This document shows, in pieces, positions 25,710 through 35,079 of a stretch of 64,000 nucleotides of DNA. Position 1 is the first letter of the stretch. The number at the start of each line of letters is the position of its first letter. The translations under genes and the position numbers were made by a program. This DNA comes from Stutzerimonas urumqiensis (GTDB lineage: Bacteria; Pseudomonadota; Gammaproteobacteria; Pseudomonadales; Pseudomonadaceae): contig NZ_RBZQ01000001.1 in assembly GCF_003640395.1 (NCBI RefSeq), positions 1-64,000 on the forward strand, written 5' to 3'. The notes under the pieces are model-generated. The model saw nothing but the letters and a program-made list of their open reading frames with translations, was not told the origin of the DNA and made no database searches.

Positions 25710-25838
25710 CACTGCACCTCTCTGCCAGACCATAGCCCTTTGGCCCGGACTGGGCGGCCAATGTTCCCGGCGCTGGCCGAAAGGCGGAATTCCACGCCGG
25801 TCCGCGAGTCTCTAGCGAGAGCCTGTACGGAGCCCCTC

Positions 25839-26468
25839 ATGAACTCGCCTGCGACCGTTTCAATCGATGTCTGGAGCGACTACGTCTGCCCGTTCTGTTA
25901 CCTGGAGCTGCCTCTGATCCGGCAGTTGCAGCGCGATTACGGCACGCGGCTGGCGGTGTCCTGGCGGGCGTTCGAATTGCGCCCCGAGCCGCTGCCGACC
26001 CTCGAGCCGGAGGGGGATTACCTGCGCGATACCTGGGCGCGCGCCGTCTATCCGATGGCCGAACTGCGGCGCATGGCGCTGCGCTTGCCGGCGGTGCAGC
26101 CGCGCAGCCGCATGGCGTTCGAACTGGCCCGGTTCGCCGCGGACAACGGTCGCTTCGATGCGGTGCATGAGGCGCTGTTCCGGGCATTCTTCGAAGAGGG
26201 GCTGGATATCGGCGACGAGGCGGTGCTGCTGGAACTGGCTGAACGAGAGGGGCTGGACACCGAGGCGCTGCGGCACGCCATCGAGACCGGTCGCTACCTC
26301 GAGGCGATCTTCGCCGATCGCCAGGAAGCAGAGCATTGGGGCATTCGCGGCGTGCCGGCCCTGCTGGTTCGCGGACAGCGCAACCCGGAGCAGGCGCAGG
26401 TGATCGCCGGCGCGGTGGACTTTCCCAGGCTTCAGGCGGCGGTCGAGCAGGCGCTGGCCTGGCAATAG
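25839..26468 (+). CDS. DsbA-family (FrnE-like) oxidoreductase
   Basis: 209 residues with a thioredoxin fold. The active-site motif is CPFC in WSDYVCPFCYLELP, and the cis-proline loop is WGIRGVPALLVRG. There is no signal peptide, so it is cytoplasmic, like FrnE and 2-hydroxychromene-2-carboxylate isomerase relatives. FrnE-type proteins act as disulfide isomerases or in oxidative-stress tolerance. The exact role here is not shown. It is transcribed alone. Confidence 0.88.
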   Translation: MNSPATVSIDVWSDYVCPFCYLELPLIRQLQRDYGTRLAVSWRAFELRPEPLPTLEPEGDYLRDTWARAVYPMAELRRMALRLPAVQPRSRMAFELARFAADNGRFDAVHEALFRAFFEEGLDIGDEAVLLELAEREGLDTEALRHAIETGRYLEAIFADRQEAEHWGIRGVPALLVRGQRNPEQAQVIAGAVDFPRLQAAVEQALAWQ

Positions 26469-26487
26469 GCCAGCCCCTGCGTGGCGG

Positions 26488-27735
26488 TCATTTCAGCGCA
26501 AGCGGTTGGGCGGCGCCGCTGCGTTCGGCCTGCCATTCGGCGAGTGACGGTGCGGCTTCTTCGCCAGACAGGCGATGAACGATCTCGAAGTAGTCCTGCT
26601 TGAACTTGTCCTTGAGCACTTCATCGCGCGGCTTTACCCGCACGGCATAGATGGTCTGCACGTTCTGGTGATCGAACGGCCGCCAGAACTGCTCGTCCTT
26701 CAACAGGCGATAGCGATGATTTTCCAGGGCGGCCAGGACGGCCTCGCTGTCGAAGCTGCGGGCGCGTTTCACGGCGTCGGCCCATTGATAGACGATGCTG
26801 TAGGCCGAGGCGGCGGAACTGGACGGATGGGTCTGGTAGCGGTCATCGAAGGCCTGCACGAACGCCTTGCCGCGCTCGGAACCTTCGATCTCCGGCACGC
26901 GCCAGGTCCAGGGCTCGGTCCCGAGGACGCCCTGCATGAGGTTCGGTCCGGCCTGCTCGACCATGCTGAGCGTGAGGTTGGGTACGGCGACCTGCATCTT
27001 GCCGGTCAAGCCCATGTCGTCGGCGATCCGCATGGCGCGCACCAGGTCCTCGCCGAACAGTACGAGCACCAGGACCTGCGCCTGGCTGGCGGCGGCCTGG
27101 GTGAGGGCGTCGCGGTAGTCGGCCAGCGGAGCGCCAGGAAAGCGCACCCTGACGCCAGGATGCTTGGCAGCGTCCTGGGTGAACGTGGCCTGGCGCAGCG
27201 AGCTTTCGCTGGTATGGCCCCAGGTGTAGTCGGACGTGATGTAGAAGTAGTTTCGGTCAGGCAGGTGCTTGTTCAGGTATTGCCCAAGCACGCGTGCGCT
27301 CATCCAGGCGCTGTTGCATTCCCGGAACATGTAGCGATGGCCGTCCTTGCCCGTGGTGTCGTTGGAGTAGGTGAGCGTGCCGAAATAGAGCAGGCCACGT
27401 TCACGGGCGCGTTTGCCGGCGGCGATCGCCACGGCGCTCGACGCACCACCGAACAGCATGGCGGCGCCTTCGTCGGCCAGCTTGTCGACATTGGCCACGG
27501 CCTTTTCCGGGCGCGAGGCGCTGTTGCGGCTCGATAGCCGGAGCGGCCGACCGAGCACGCCGCCGCTGGCGTTGATTTCATCGATGGCGAGCAGGGCGCC
27601 GCGCATCTGCGCGAGGCCTTCCTCCTTGTAGCTGCCGGTCCGGGGGTAGTTGAGCCCCAGCGTGACCGGCTCGGCGGCCAGCGCCACGGAGTTGATGCCC
27701 AGGTACAGCGCAAGCAGTGGCAGGATCCGTTTCAT
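26488..27735 (-). CDS. Periplasmic substrate-binding protein, branched-chain amino-acid/amide type (orphan)
   Basis: 415 residues. A signal peptide (MKRILPLLALYLGINSVALA) precedes a type I periplasmic binding fold of the LivJ/AmiC group (LGLNYPRTGSYKEEGLAQMR, then AIDEINASGGVLGRPLRL). Such proteins bind amino acids, amides or aromatic acids. No permease or ATPase gene lies beside it, so it may feed a distant transporter or serve as a sensor ligand-binder. MKRIL is chosen as the start; an in-frame start 17 codons earlier adds a charged leader unsuited to export. Confidence 0.87.
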   Translation of the reverse strand: MKRILPLLALYLGINSVALAAEPVTLGLNYPRTGSYKEEGLAQMRGALLAIDEINASGGVLGRPLRLSSRNSASRPEKAVANVDKLADEGAAMLFGGASSAVAIAAGKRARERGLLYFGTLTYSNDTTGKDGHRYMFRECNSAWMSARVLGQYLNKHLPDRNYFYITSDYTWGHTSESSLRQATFTQDAAKHPGVRVRFPGAPLADYRDALTQAAASQAQVLVLVLFGEDLVRAMRIADDMGLTGKMQVAVPNLTLSMVEQAGPNLMQGVLGTEPWTWRVPEIEGSERGKAFVQAFDDRYQTHPSSSAASAYSIVYQWADAVKRARSFDSEAVLAALENHRYRLLKDEQFWRPFDHQNVQTIYAVRVKPRDEVLKDKFKQDYFEIVHRLSGEEAAPSLAEWQAERSGAAQPLALK

Positions 27736-27930
27736 ACGAGTCTCCTTGTTGTTTTTATAAGAGCCCGTCCTTTTTACGCGCTGCACAGGCGAACCGGCAG
27801 TACCTTTTGGTATAGGCGAGTGAACCGGTTCACCTTTTCATGCCATGCGGTGGCGGTAATCGAACGAGTCGGGCGGTTGACAGCCTGGTAGCGGCTTTCT
27901 AGGGTGCCCGCCTGACCGACGAGGAAACCC

Positions 27931-28626
27931 ATGAGCGCAGACGATCGAATCAAGCTGGAGCCGGGCTGGAAGGCCGCGCTGGCAGAGGAATTCGGGCAGC
28001 CGTACATGCAGCAGCTGAGGGCTTTCCTGGTTCAGGAAAAGGCCGCCGGAAAAATCATCTATCCGCCAGGCCCGCTGATATTCAATGCCCTCGATTCGAC
28101 GCCGCTCGACCAGGTGAAGGTGGTGATCCTCGGGCAGGACCCGTACCACGGGCCTGGCCAGGCGCATGGCCTGTGCTTCTCGGTACAGCCTGGCGTACCC
28201 GCGCCGCCCTCGTTGCAGAACGTGTTCAAGGAGCTCAAGCGCGACCTGAACATCGATCCGCCCGGTCATGGGTATCTGCAATCCTGGGCGGAGCAGGGCG
28301 TCCTGCTGCTCAACACGTCGCTCACGGTGGAGCAAGGCAAGGCGGGCTCGCATGCGAAAGCCGGCTGGCACCGGTTCACCGACAAGGTCATCCAGGTGGT
28401 GAACGCGTGCCGGCCGCACGTGGTGTTTCTGCTGTGGGGCGCCCATGCGCAAAGCAAGGCGCCGCTGCTCGACCCGACACGCCATCTGCTGCTGAAGTCA
28501 GCCCATCCGTCGCCGTTGTCGGCCCATCGCGGGTTCCTCGGCAACGGGCACTTCAGCCGCGCCAATCAGTTCCTGCAACAGCATGGTCTGACGCCGATCG
28601 ATTGGCGCCTGCCCGCCGCGGTCTGA
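27931..28626 (+). CDS. ung: Uracil-DNA glycosylase
   Basis: 231 residues of the family 1 type. The water-activating motif [18 protein letters not shown], the motif [20 protein letters not shown], and the DNA-intercalating [10 protein letters not shown] loop are all intact. The enzyme removes uracil from DNA at the start of base-excision repair. The sequence is full length, and the start [10 protein letters not shown] is consistent with pseudomonad Ung. It converges on the DUF4142 gene. Confidence 0.96.
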   Translation: MSADDRIKLEPGWKAALAEEFGQPYMQQLRAFLVQEKAAGKIIYPPGPLIFNALDSTPLDQVKVVILGQDPYHGPGQAHGLCFSVQPGVPAPPSLQNVFKELKRDLNIDPPGHGYLQSWAEQGVLLLNTSLTVEQGKAGSHAKAGWHRFTDKVIQVVNACRPHVVFLLWGAHAQSKAPLLDPTRHLLLKSAHPSPLSAHRGFLGNGHFSRANQFLQQHGLTPIDWRLPAAV

Positions 28627-28648
28627 CGAGGCGGGCGCCCTGCCGGCG

Positions 28649-29161
28649 TTATTGCTGCTCGGCGTATTTGGCCTGGAGCGCCTTGGCCATCTGCAGATGC
28701 TCTTCGAGCTTAGGCAGCATGGTTTCGGCAAACGTCACGAGGTCGGGGTTCTCGGCGTTCTGCACGTATTCACGATACAACTCGATGGTTTGCTCGTGCG
28801 CGACGACCTGGTTGTTAGCGTAGGCAGCATTGAAATCCTCGCCGTCACGCAGTTTGAGAATCATCGCCTTGGCCATGTCCATCAGCGTGGCCTGGTCAGA
28901 CATCTCCAGGTTTTTCTCCTGGGCCAGCTTCGCCAGCTTCTGATTCGACTGGGTGTGATCGTCGATCATGCGCTGGGCGAAGGTGCGGATATCTTCGGCC
29001 TGGCTTTTATCGAGTGCCATCTTGGCCGTCTCGATCTCGGCAATGCCTTTGGCCGATGCCTGGTCCACGAAGCTCTCGGCCTGTGCCAGGGCCAGGTTGG
29101 AAAGAAGGGCCAATATCAGGCCGCATGCGCCTGCAAAAAAGGCTTGGGTTTGCTTGTGCAT
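28649..29161 (-). CDS. Periplasmic DUF4142 (ferritin-like fold) protein
   Basis: 170 residues. A signal peptide ends at LALA-QA near residue 26. The mature part is a four-helix bundle (SAKGIAEIETAKMALDKSQA, FAQRMIDDHTQSNQKLAKLA, FNAAYANNQVVAHEQTIELY), the DUF4142 pattern. These proteins are predicted to have a ferritin-like fold and often respond to envelope or osmotic stress. The function is unproven. GGAGG is positioned six bases before the ATG. Confidence 0.87.
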   Translation of the reverse strand: MHKQTQAFFAGACGLILALLSNLALAQAESFVDQASAKGIAEIETAKMALDKSQAEDIRTFAQRMIDDHTQSNQKLAKLAQEKNLEMSDQATLMDMAKAMILKLRDGEDFNAAYANNQVVAHEQTIELYREYVQNAENPDLVTFAETMLPKLEEHLQMAKALQAKYAEQQ

Positions 29162-29306
29162 TTGATGCCTCCAAAACAGTGACGCTCGCCCACCAAGGGC
29201 TTGCCGTGAATGCAAGGCTTCAGGCCCTACGTTGAACGGAGCGTCAGTAGCGAAGGCAAGTTCCGGGGAGCGGCTGAGCGGTCGGTCAGGTCGGGATGCA
29301 CGCCTG

Positions 29307-30143
29307 TTATTGCAGCATCCCCATCGCGGCTTCCATGGCGGCGCTGAGGTCTTCGTCATCCTGGGAGAGCGCATCCGGGTTCAGTCCCAGCTTGTCGAAT
29401 GCGCGAATCCCATTCCAATCCAGCTTGGTGAAGGGGTGCTCGGTGCCGAGATAACTCTGCAGCGTCGCTACCTGGACGATGTCGACGTAATCGATTTTGG
29501 CCGAATCGCGCGTGAAATCGAGGTGCTGCGCCGGGACGCAGGCGATCGCATCCGGAAACTCCCAGGCCCGCAGAATCTTCTCGCCGACGACCGGGTGAAT
29601 GCGCTCGATGATGCGGTCGAGGCTGATCGAGTCGTTCAACAGCACGCCGTTTTCCTCGGCGTAGGTGAGGATCGGCAGAACGCCGATCTGGTGCACGAGG
29701 CCGGCGAGCGTCGCCTGGTCGGGCGCCAGTCGCGTGTAGTGCTTGCACAGCACGTGGCTGATTCCGGCGATCTCGGTGCTCTTGTTCCACACTTCGCGCA
29801 TCTTGCGGTCGATGACGTCGCTGGTGGCCTGGAACATCTGCTCCATCGCCAGCCCCGTCGCCAGGTTGCAGGTGTAGTTGATGCCCAGGCGGCTCACCGC
29901 CATCTGCAGGTCGTTGATCTCTCGGCTGGTGCGCAGCAGCGGGCTGTTCACGACCTTGATGATCCGCGCCGTCAGCGCCGCGTCGTTGCCGATGACCTTG
30001 CTGATCGCCGGGATGCTGATATTGGGATCTTCCGCCGCCTCGCGAACGCGTAGCGCCACTTCCGGCAAGGTTGGAAGCACCAGCTGGTCATTCTCGATCG
30101 CCTGGATCAATTCCTGCTGGACTTTCTCGACTAGGGTGCTCAT
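29307..30143 (-). CDS. HDOD-domain signalling protein
   Basis: 278 residues. The HDOD domain (about residues 20-215) begins with LPTLPEVALRVREAAEDPNI and includes IGNDAALTARIIKVVNSPLL and GLVHQIGVLPIL. HDOD proteins are catalytically inactive relatives of HD phosphohydrolases and act in signalling, often with c-di-GMP or chemotaxis proteins. No output domain is attached. It is transcribed immediately after ygfZ with a 22-bp gap, so the two probably form an operon. Confidence 0.88.
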   Translation of the reverse strand: MSTLVEKVQQELIQAIENDQLVLPTLPEVALRVREAAEDPNISIPAISKVIGNDAALTARIIKVVNSPLLRTSREINDLQMAVSRLGINYTCNLATGLAMEQMFQATSDVIDRKMREVWNKSTEIAGISHVLCKHYTRLAPDQATLAGLVHQIGVLPILTYAEENGVLLNDSISLDRIIERIHPVVGEKILRAWEFPDAIACVPAQHLDFTRDSAKIDYVDIVQVATLQSYLGTEHPFTKLDWNGIRAFDKLGLNPDALSQDDEDLSAAMEAAMGMLQ

Positions 30144-30165
30144 TGGGGTTCCTTCGGGCAGCGGA

Positions 30166-31110
30166 TCAGCGCTGGATTTCCAGATCGGGATTCAGCGAAT
30201 AGGGCAGGGTGGCGGGCGCCAGGGGCGTGCCGTCCGGCGATGCGAGGAAGATGCGTCCATCGGCGAAGGCGTCTTCCTGAACGACCGCCAGCAGCTCGAC
30301 CCCCTGTTCGGCGGGGGCGGCGAGTACGACTTCTCCCACGCTCGACCCATGCACCGGCGAGAAGAGCTCGACGCCGGGCGCCGGCCGTTCGGTGGCGTCG
30401 GTTGCGGTGAATCGATGCAGTCGACGCTTGAGCTTGCCGAGGTACTGCATGCGCGCGACGATCTCCTGCCCCGTGTAGCAACCCTTCTTGAAGCTGACGC
30501 CGCCGAGGGCTTGCAGATTGATCATCTGCGGAATGAACAGCTCGCGCGTCGTGCCGAAGACCTGGCCCACGCCAGCCCGAACCTGCGCGAGCAGCCAATG
30601 ATCGAGCGGCGCTTCCGGCAGCTGTGCAGCCAGGCGCGCCTGGATGCGGTCGGCTTCGGATTGCGGTACCCAGAGCTCGACGCGGCCTTCGGTAAGCCGC
30701 ACGGCCATGAGCTCGGCGGTTTGCGCCACGCTGTCCGGCTCGGCCGGCAGATCGATTCCCAGCGATAGCAGAACGCCCTCGCCATTCTTGAGGCCGAAAC
30801 GCACCCAGTCGCCGGAGGCATCGGCCAGCGTCGACTTGGAAAACACCGCGTACTTCTTCAGATCCGCCAGCTGCGGCTCGATGAGCTCGCGCGCCATCGC
30901 CAGGAGAAAGCCATCGGCGATGGCCAGAATGCGAAAGCTCGACTGCATGCGGCCCTTGGGTGTACAGCGGGCGCCGAGCGAGGCGCGTTGCGTGGAGAGA
31001 TAACCCAGGTGGCAGGTGAGCTGGCCTTGCAGGAATTTGCTGGCATCGCTGCCCCGTACGGACAGGACGCCTTCATGCGACAGGACACAGAAGAAAGCAG
31101 TATCGGTCAT
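30166..31110 (-). CDS. ygfZ: Folate-binding Fe-S cluster repair/assembly protein YgfZ
   Basis: 314 residues. It has the aminomethyltransferase-like fold with the diagnostic YgfZ motif KGCYTGQEIVARMQYLGKLK, including the conserved Cys. The protein uses tetrahydrofolate in maturation or repair of certain Fe-S enzymes such as MiaB. The start MTDTAFFCVL is preferred; an upstream frame extension of 24 residues looks like non-coding translation. It is divergent from sdhE, the arrangement usual in gammaproteobacteria. Confidence 0.93.
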   Translation of the reverse strand: MTDTAFFCVLSHEGVLSVRGSDASKFLQGQLTCHLGYLSTQRASLGARCTPKGRMQSSFRILAIADGFLLAMARELIEPQLADLKKYAVFSKSTLADASGDWVRFGLKNGEGVLLSLGIDLPAEPDSVAQTAELMAVRLTEGRVELWVPQSEADRIQARLAAQLPEAPLDHWLLAQVRAGVGQVFGTTRELFIPQMINLQALGGVSFKKGCYTGQEIVARMQYLGKLKRRLHRFTATDATERPAPGVELFSPVHGSSVGEVVLAAPAEQGVELLAVVQEDAFADGRIFLASPDGTPLAPATLPYSLNPDLEIQR

Positions 31111-31247
31111 GGTCGGTCGCCGGTGATTCGGTGGGGCGCCATCATAGCAGGGGCATCCCGGCCGAAGGGAGCGCACCGGCACAAACTGCGCTACTGCCGG
31201 CGGTGGGCACGCCGCTATAATGCCGCCTCGTTAGCGAGGACAGGCGC

Positions 31248-31502
31248 ATGCCCGATCAGACCGAACTCAACCGATTGTTCTGGCATAGCCGCCGCGGCAT
31301 GCTCGAGCTGGATGTACTGCTGGTGCCCTTCGTCAAGGAGGTCTACCCCTCTCTGGACGCTGCCGACCAGGCGCGTTATCGCAAGCTGTTGGCGTGCGAA
31401 GACCAGGACCTCTTCGGCTGGTTCATGGAGCGCGGCGAGCCCGAGGACGAAGACCTCTACCGCATGGTTCGCATGATCCTCGACCGTGTCCAGCCGAAGT
31501 GA
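31248..31502 (+). CDS. sdhE: Succinate dehydrogenase flavinylation factor SdhE
   Basis: 84 residues. The RGxxE motif needed for covalent FAD attachment is present in [12 protein letters not shown], and [12 protein letters not shown] is characteristic. SdhE binds the SdhA flavoprotein and helps insert FAD. It is divergent from ygfZ, and its end overlaps the start of a YgfX-like gene by 17 bases, the conserved sdhE-ygfX pairing. Confidence 0.94.
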   Translation: MPDQTELNRLFWHSRRGMLELDVLLVPFVKEVYPSLDAADQARYRKLLACEDQDLFGWFMERGEPEDEDLYRMVRMILDRVQPK

Positions 31503-31941
31503 CCCCTTCGAGTGTCGCTGGCAGCGTTCGAGGCAACTGGTAACGCTCTACGTTTCCTGCGTACTGCTCGTGTGCAGCACGCTATTGTGGGTGTGGCCGC
31601 CGGCCTGGGTGAGCTTGACGGTACTCGCCGGGGTGATCGCTCACATGAAATGGGTGCTGCCGCGTGCGGTGCTGCTGGCGCATCCGGCTGCCGTTCGCGG
31701 CCTCAGGCATGATGCGTCGGGGTGGGCGGTCTGGAGCGATGCCGTCGGCTGGGCGCCCGTGCAGCTGCGCCCCGATAGCCTGGCGCTGCCATTTCTGATC
31801 GTCTTGCGCTACCGCCCGGCCGATCGCCGCTTCGTTACGCGCAGTGTCTGCATCCCGGCGGATGCGCTGCCACGGGCGACGCATCGGCGACTGCGGGTCC
31901 GTCTGAAGTTCAGCCGACGTAGGTGGGCGGCACCAGAATAG
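31486..31941 (+). CDS. YgfX/CptA-like inner-membrane protein
   Basis: 151 residues starting at GTG within the sdhE coding sequence. After FECRWQRSR come two close membrane segments ([33 protein letters not shown]) and then a cytoplasmic beta-rich domain ending in Arg-rich residues. This topology matches YgfX/CptA, the partner of SdhE, described as a toxin affecting cytoskeletal proteins in E. coli. The toxin role has been questioned and is not assumed here. The 3' end overlaps convergent nadB by 32 bases. Confidence 0.78.
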   Translation: MSSRSDPFECRWQRSRQLVTLYVSCVLLVCSTLLWVWPPAWVSLTVLAGVIAHMKWVLPRAVLLAHPAAVRGLRHDASGWAVWSDAVGWAPVQLRPDSLALPFLIVLRYRPADRRFVTRSVCIPADALPRATHRRLRVRLKFSRRRWAAPE

Positions 31942-33526
31942 TGTCGACCGCTTCGGGCTGCATGTCGGGATAGTCCAGCGTGTAGTGCAGCCCGCGGCTC
32001 TCCTTGCGTGTCATCGCGGAGCGGATCATCAGTTCGGCGACCAGCGCCAGGTTCCTCAGTTCGATCAGGTCCCGGCTGACGCGGTAGTTGCTGTAGAACT
32101 CGTCGATTTCACGCAGCAGCAGCTCGACGCGATGATGCGCGCGGGTCAGGCGCTTGGTGGTGCGGACGATGCCGACGTAGTCCCACATGAAGCGTCGGAG
32201 CTCATCCCAGTTATGGGCGATGATTACGTCTTCGTCGGAATCGGTCACCTGGCTGGCGTCCCACGGTGGAAGGTCGAGCGGATAACGCACCGAGGCGGCT
32301 TGTGATGCGATGTCCTCGGCCGCCGAGCGCGCATAGACGAAGCATTCCAGCAATGAATTGCTGGCCATGCGGTTGGCCCCGTGTAGCCCGGTGAAGCTGG
32401 TTTCGCCGATGGCGTAGAGACCTGGAACATCGGTGCGCCCGTGCTGGTCGATCATCACGCCGCCGCACGTGTAATGCGCGGCGGGGACCACCGGGATGGG
32501 TTGAGCCGTGATGTCGATCCCGAAGGCGAGGCAGCGTTCGTACACGGTGGGGAAGTGCGTCGTGATGAAGTCCGCCGGTTTGTGGCTGATGTCCAGGTAG
32601 ACGCAGTCGATGCCCAGGCGCTTCATTTCATGGTCGATGGCCCGGGCAACGATATCGCGCGGTGCGAGTTCCGCTCGCGGATCGAAGCGTGGCATGAAGC
32701 GTTCGCCGGATGGCAGCTTCAGCAAGGCGCCTTCGCCGCGAAGCGCTTCGGTGACCAGAAAACTCTTGGCCTGCGGGTGATACAGGCACGTCGGATGGAA
32801 CTGGTTGAATTCAAGGTTGCCGACACGGCAACCGGCGCGCCAGGCCATCGCGATACCGTCACCGCAGGCGCCGTCGGGATTGCTGGTATAGAGATAGACC
32901 TTGGCAGCACCCCCCGTTGCCAGCACGACGAAGCGTGCGCGAAAGGTGTCCACTTCGCCGGTGTCGCGATCAAGCACGTAGGCGCCAACGCAGCGGTTGC
33001 CGGGCAGTCCCAGTTTCGGCTCGGTGATCACATCGACCGCCACGCGATTCTGGAGCAGCTCGATGTTCGGCCGCTGGCGCGCATGTTCGAGCAAAGTACT
33101 GAAGATGGCGGCCCCAGTGGCGTCGGCAGCATGAATGATGCGCCGGTGGCTGTGTCCGCCCTCGCGCGTCAGGTGAAATTCGAAACCGCCGTCGGAAAGG
33201 TCCGCCTGCTTTTCGCGTGTGAAAGGCACGCCCTGATCGATCAGCCACTGGATAGCTTCACGGCTGTGTTCGACCGTGAACCGCACCGCCTCCTCGCGAC
33301 ACAGACCGCCGCCGGCATCGAGCGTGTCGGCGACATGCATGTCCACCGTGTCGCTGGAGTCCAGTACCGCTGCCACGCCGCCCTGGGCCCAGTAGGTCGA
33401 ACCATTGGCCAGCTCGCCCTTGCTGAGCACCGTGACGCTCATCTCGGCCGGAAGTGTGAGCGCAAGGGTCAAGCCTGCGGCCCCGCTGCCGATGACAAGT
33501 ACGTCGCACTGGTTACCGCGGTTCAT
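31910..33526 (-). CDS. nadB: L-aspartate oxidase
   Basis: 538 residues. FAD-binding motifs [11 protein letters not shown] near the N-terminus and [20 protein letters not shown], the substrate loop [20 protein letters not shown], and the [20 protein letters not shown] region identify NadB rather than SdhA/FrdA. The enzyme oxidises aspartate to iminoaspartate for quinolinate and NAD synthesis. It lies upstream of, and divergent from, algU, as in other pseudomonads. Full length. Confidence 0.95.
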   Translation of the reverse strand: MNRGNQCDVLVIGSGAAGLTLALTLPAEMSVTVLSKGELANGSTYWAQGGVAAVLDSSDTVDMHVADTLDAGGGLCREEAVRFTVEHSREAIQWLIDQGVPFTREKQADLSDGGFEFHLTREGGHSHRRIIHAADATGAAIFSTLLEHARQRPNIELLQNRVAVDVITEPKLGLPGNRCVGAYVLDRDTGEVDTFRARFVVLATGGAAKVYLYTSNPDGACGDGIAMAWRAGCRVGNLEFNQFHPTCLYHPQAKSFLVTEALRGEGALLKLPSGERFMPRFDPRAELAPRDIVARAIDHEMKRLGIDCVYLDISHKPADFITTHFPTVYERCLAFGIDITAQPIPVVPAAHYTCGGVMIDQHGRTDVPGLYAIGETSFTGLHGANRMASNSLLECFVYARSAAEDIASQAASVRYPLDLPPWDASQVTDSDEDVIIAHNWDELRRFMWDYVGIVRTTKRLTRAHHRVELLLREIDEFYSNYRVSRDLIELRNLALVAELMIRSAMTRKESRGLHYTLDYPDMQPEAVDTILVPPTYVG

Positions 33527-33769
33527 GGCTAGCCCCTGTGAAAAAGCGCTTTAGTATATTCTCGGCCGCGCCTGGGCAATAGGTGGCTCCGTTCGGGCGC
33601 TGGCAAAGTGGAACTTACCTGCCGCACTTCGATCAATAGAGGGATGCCACAAGCGACGTGGCTGGCTACTTCCGGTAGGCGGTCGCGACTGGCTATGGCC
33701 TTGGCTTCGATTTTTGTCGAAGCGCCCGCAATTTGGGGTCTAATCGCAGGATTGCTTGCTAGGAGGGGA

Positions 33770-33796
33770 GAACTTTTGCGCAAAGCCCGGGTCTAT
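33770..33796 (+). promoter_or_regulatory. AlgU (sigma-E-type) promoter of algU
   Basis: GAACTT at 33770-33775 and TCTAT at 33792-33796 are separated by 16 bases and fit the AlgU/RpoE consensus (GAACTT-N16/17-TCTRR). The site is about 55 bp upstream of the algU start, so algU is probably autoregulated. The rest of the 329-bp gap between nadB and algU shows no gene; a vegetative promoter may exist but was not resolved. Confidence 0.7.
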
Positions 33797-33855
33797 TCTG
33801 GCAGGTCGGTTCGCTGGGTTCAGCGCCACCCCTTCGGTATTAACGAGGAGTGTGC

Positions 33856-34437
33856 ATGCTAACGCAGGAGCAAGACCAGCAACTGGTCGAACGAGTGCAG
33901 CGAGGAGATAAGCGGGCTTTTGATCTGCTGGTCATGAAATACCAGCACAAGATTCTGGGTTTGATCGTGCGCTTCGTACACGATTCGCATGAAGCCCAGG
34001 ATGTAGCGCAGGAAGCCTTCATCAAAGCGTATCGCGCCTTGAGCAACTTCCGCGGTGACAGCGCCTTCTATACCTGGCTTTACCGGATTGCTATCAACAC
34101 AGCCAAGAATCACTTGGTCGCTCGCGGCCGACGTCCTCCGGACAACGATGTCAGTTCGGAAGATGCCGAGTTCTATGAGGGTGATCACGCACTCAAGGAC
34201 ATCGAGTCGCCCGAGCGCTCACTGCTGAGGGATGAAATCGAGGGTACCGTTCATCGGACGATCCAGCAGTTACCGGAAGATTTACGAACGGCTCTAACGC
34301 TTCGCGAATTTGACGGTCTTAGTTATGAAGACATTGCAAATGTCATGCAGTGTCCGGTGGGAACGGTCAGGTCCCGGATATTCCGGGCGCGTGAAGCCAT
34401 CGATAAAGCATTGCAACCCTTGTTGCATGAATCCTGA
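33856..34437 (+). CDS. algU: ECF sigma factor AlgU/RpoE
   Basis: 193 residues, exactly the usual length. Sigma region 2 (FDLLVMKYQHKILGLIVRFV, DSAFYTWLYRIAINTAKNHL) and region 4 (LREFDGLSYEDIANVMQCPV, GTVRSRIFRAREAI) are intact. AlgU directs the envelope-stress and alginate regulon and is held inactive by MucA. The ATG at 33856 is placed five bases after GAGGAG. It heads the algU-mucA-mucB operon behind an AlgU-type promoter. Confidence 0.97.
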   Translation: MLTQEQDQQLVERVQRGDKRAFDLLVMKYQHKILGLIVRFVHDSHEAQDVAQEAFIKAYRALSNFRGDSAFYTWLYRIAINTAKNHLVARGRRPPDNDVSSEDAEFYEGDHALKDIESPERSLLRDEIEGTVHRTIQQLPEDLRTALTLREFDGLSYEDIANVMQCPVGTVRSRIFRAREAIDKALQPLLHES

Positions 34438-34468
34438 GACAGCGGCGCTAGCCAAGAGAGGAACCGCC

Positions 34469-35071
34469 ATGAGTCGTGAAGCCCTGCATGAATCGCTGTC
34501 CGCCGTGATGGATAACGAAGCGGACGAGTTGGAAATACGTCGAGTGCTCGCCGGTTGCAGCGATGCCGAGACCCGCGCTACCTGGGCGCGTTACCAGCTT
34601 GCTCGTGCTGCCATGCACAAAGAACCCGTTTTCCCGAAGCTGGATATCGCTTCCGCCGTTTCGGCCGCACTGGCCGACGAGGAAGTGCCGGTCGCGGCGC
34701 GCAAGCGCACTGGCTGGCAGGCCGTTGGCCGTCTGGCCGTTGCCGCCTCGGTGACCGTAGCGGTGCTGGCGGGTGTGCGCCTGTACAACCAGAACGAAGC
34801 GGTCGGCCCGCAGATGGCGCAGCAGGCTGTTCAGCCGGCACCAGCCTCTATCGCCGTGCCGCAGACGACCCAGGGTCCCGCCATGCTGGCCGGATACAGC
34901 GAAGGCAAGGTCGCCGCGCCCGTCGAGCCTGCAGCCCAAGGCGGCGAAGGCTGGCACGAGAAGCGTCTGCCGGAATACGTTCGCAAGCATGCGCAGCAGG
35001 CTGCCTTTGGTGGCGGCTCGGAAGGCGCGCTACCGTATGCCCGCGCGGCAAGCATGGATGAAAACAACTAA
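34469..35071 (+). CDS. mucA: Anti-sigma factor MucA
   Basis: 200 residues. The N-terminal RseA-like domain (MSREALHESLSAVMDNEADE, LEIRRVLAGCSDAETRATWA) binds AlgU. A single membrane helix (LAVAASVTVAVLAGVRLY, about residues 88-106) leads to a periplasmic tail with the MucB-binding C-terminus (WHEKRLPEYVRKHAQQAAFG). The sequence is full length with no sign of the mucA frameshifts found in mucoid isolates. It follows algU by 31 bp. Confidence 0.95.
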   Translation: MSREALHESLSAVMDNEADELEIRRVLAGCSDAETRATWARYQLARAAMHKEPVFPKLDIASAVSAALADEEVPVAARKRTGWQAVGRLAVAASVTVAVLAGVRLYNQNEAVGPQMAQQAVQPAPASIAVPQTTQGPAMLAGYSEGKVAAPVEPAAQGGEGWHEKRLPEYVRKHAQQAAFGGGSEGALPYARAASMDENN

Positions 35072-35079
35072 GGGTAAGC

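Noticed and set aside
34469..35071. Mucoid-type mucA mutation
   Set aside because: The frame is complete, with the membrane helix and C-terminal MucB-binding region intact.
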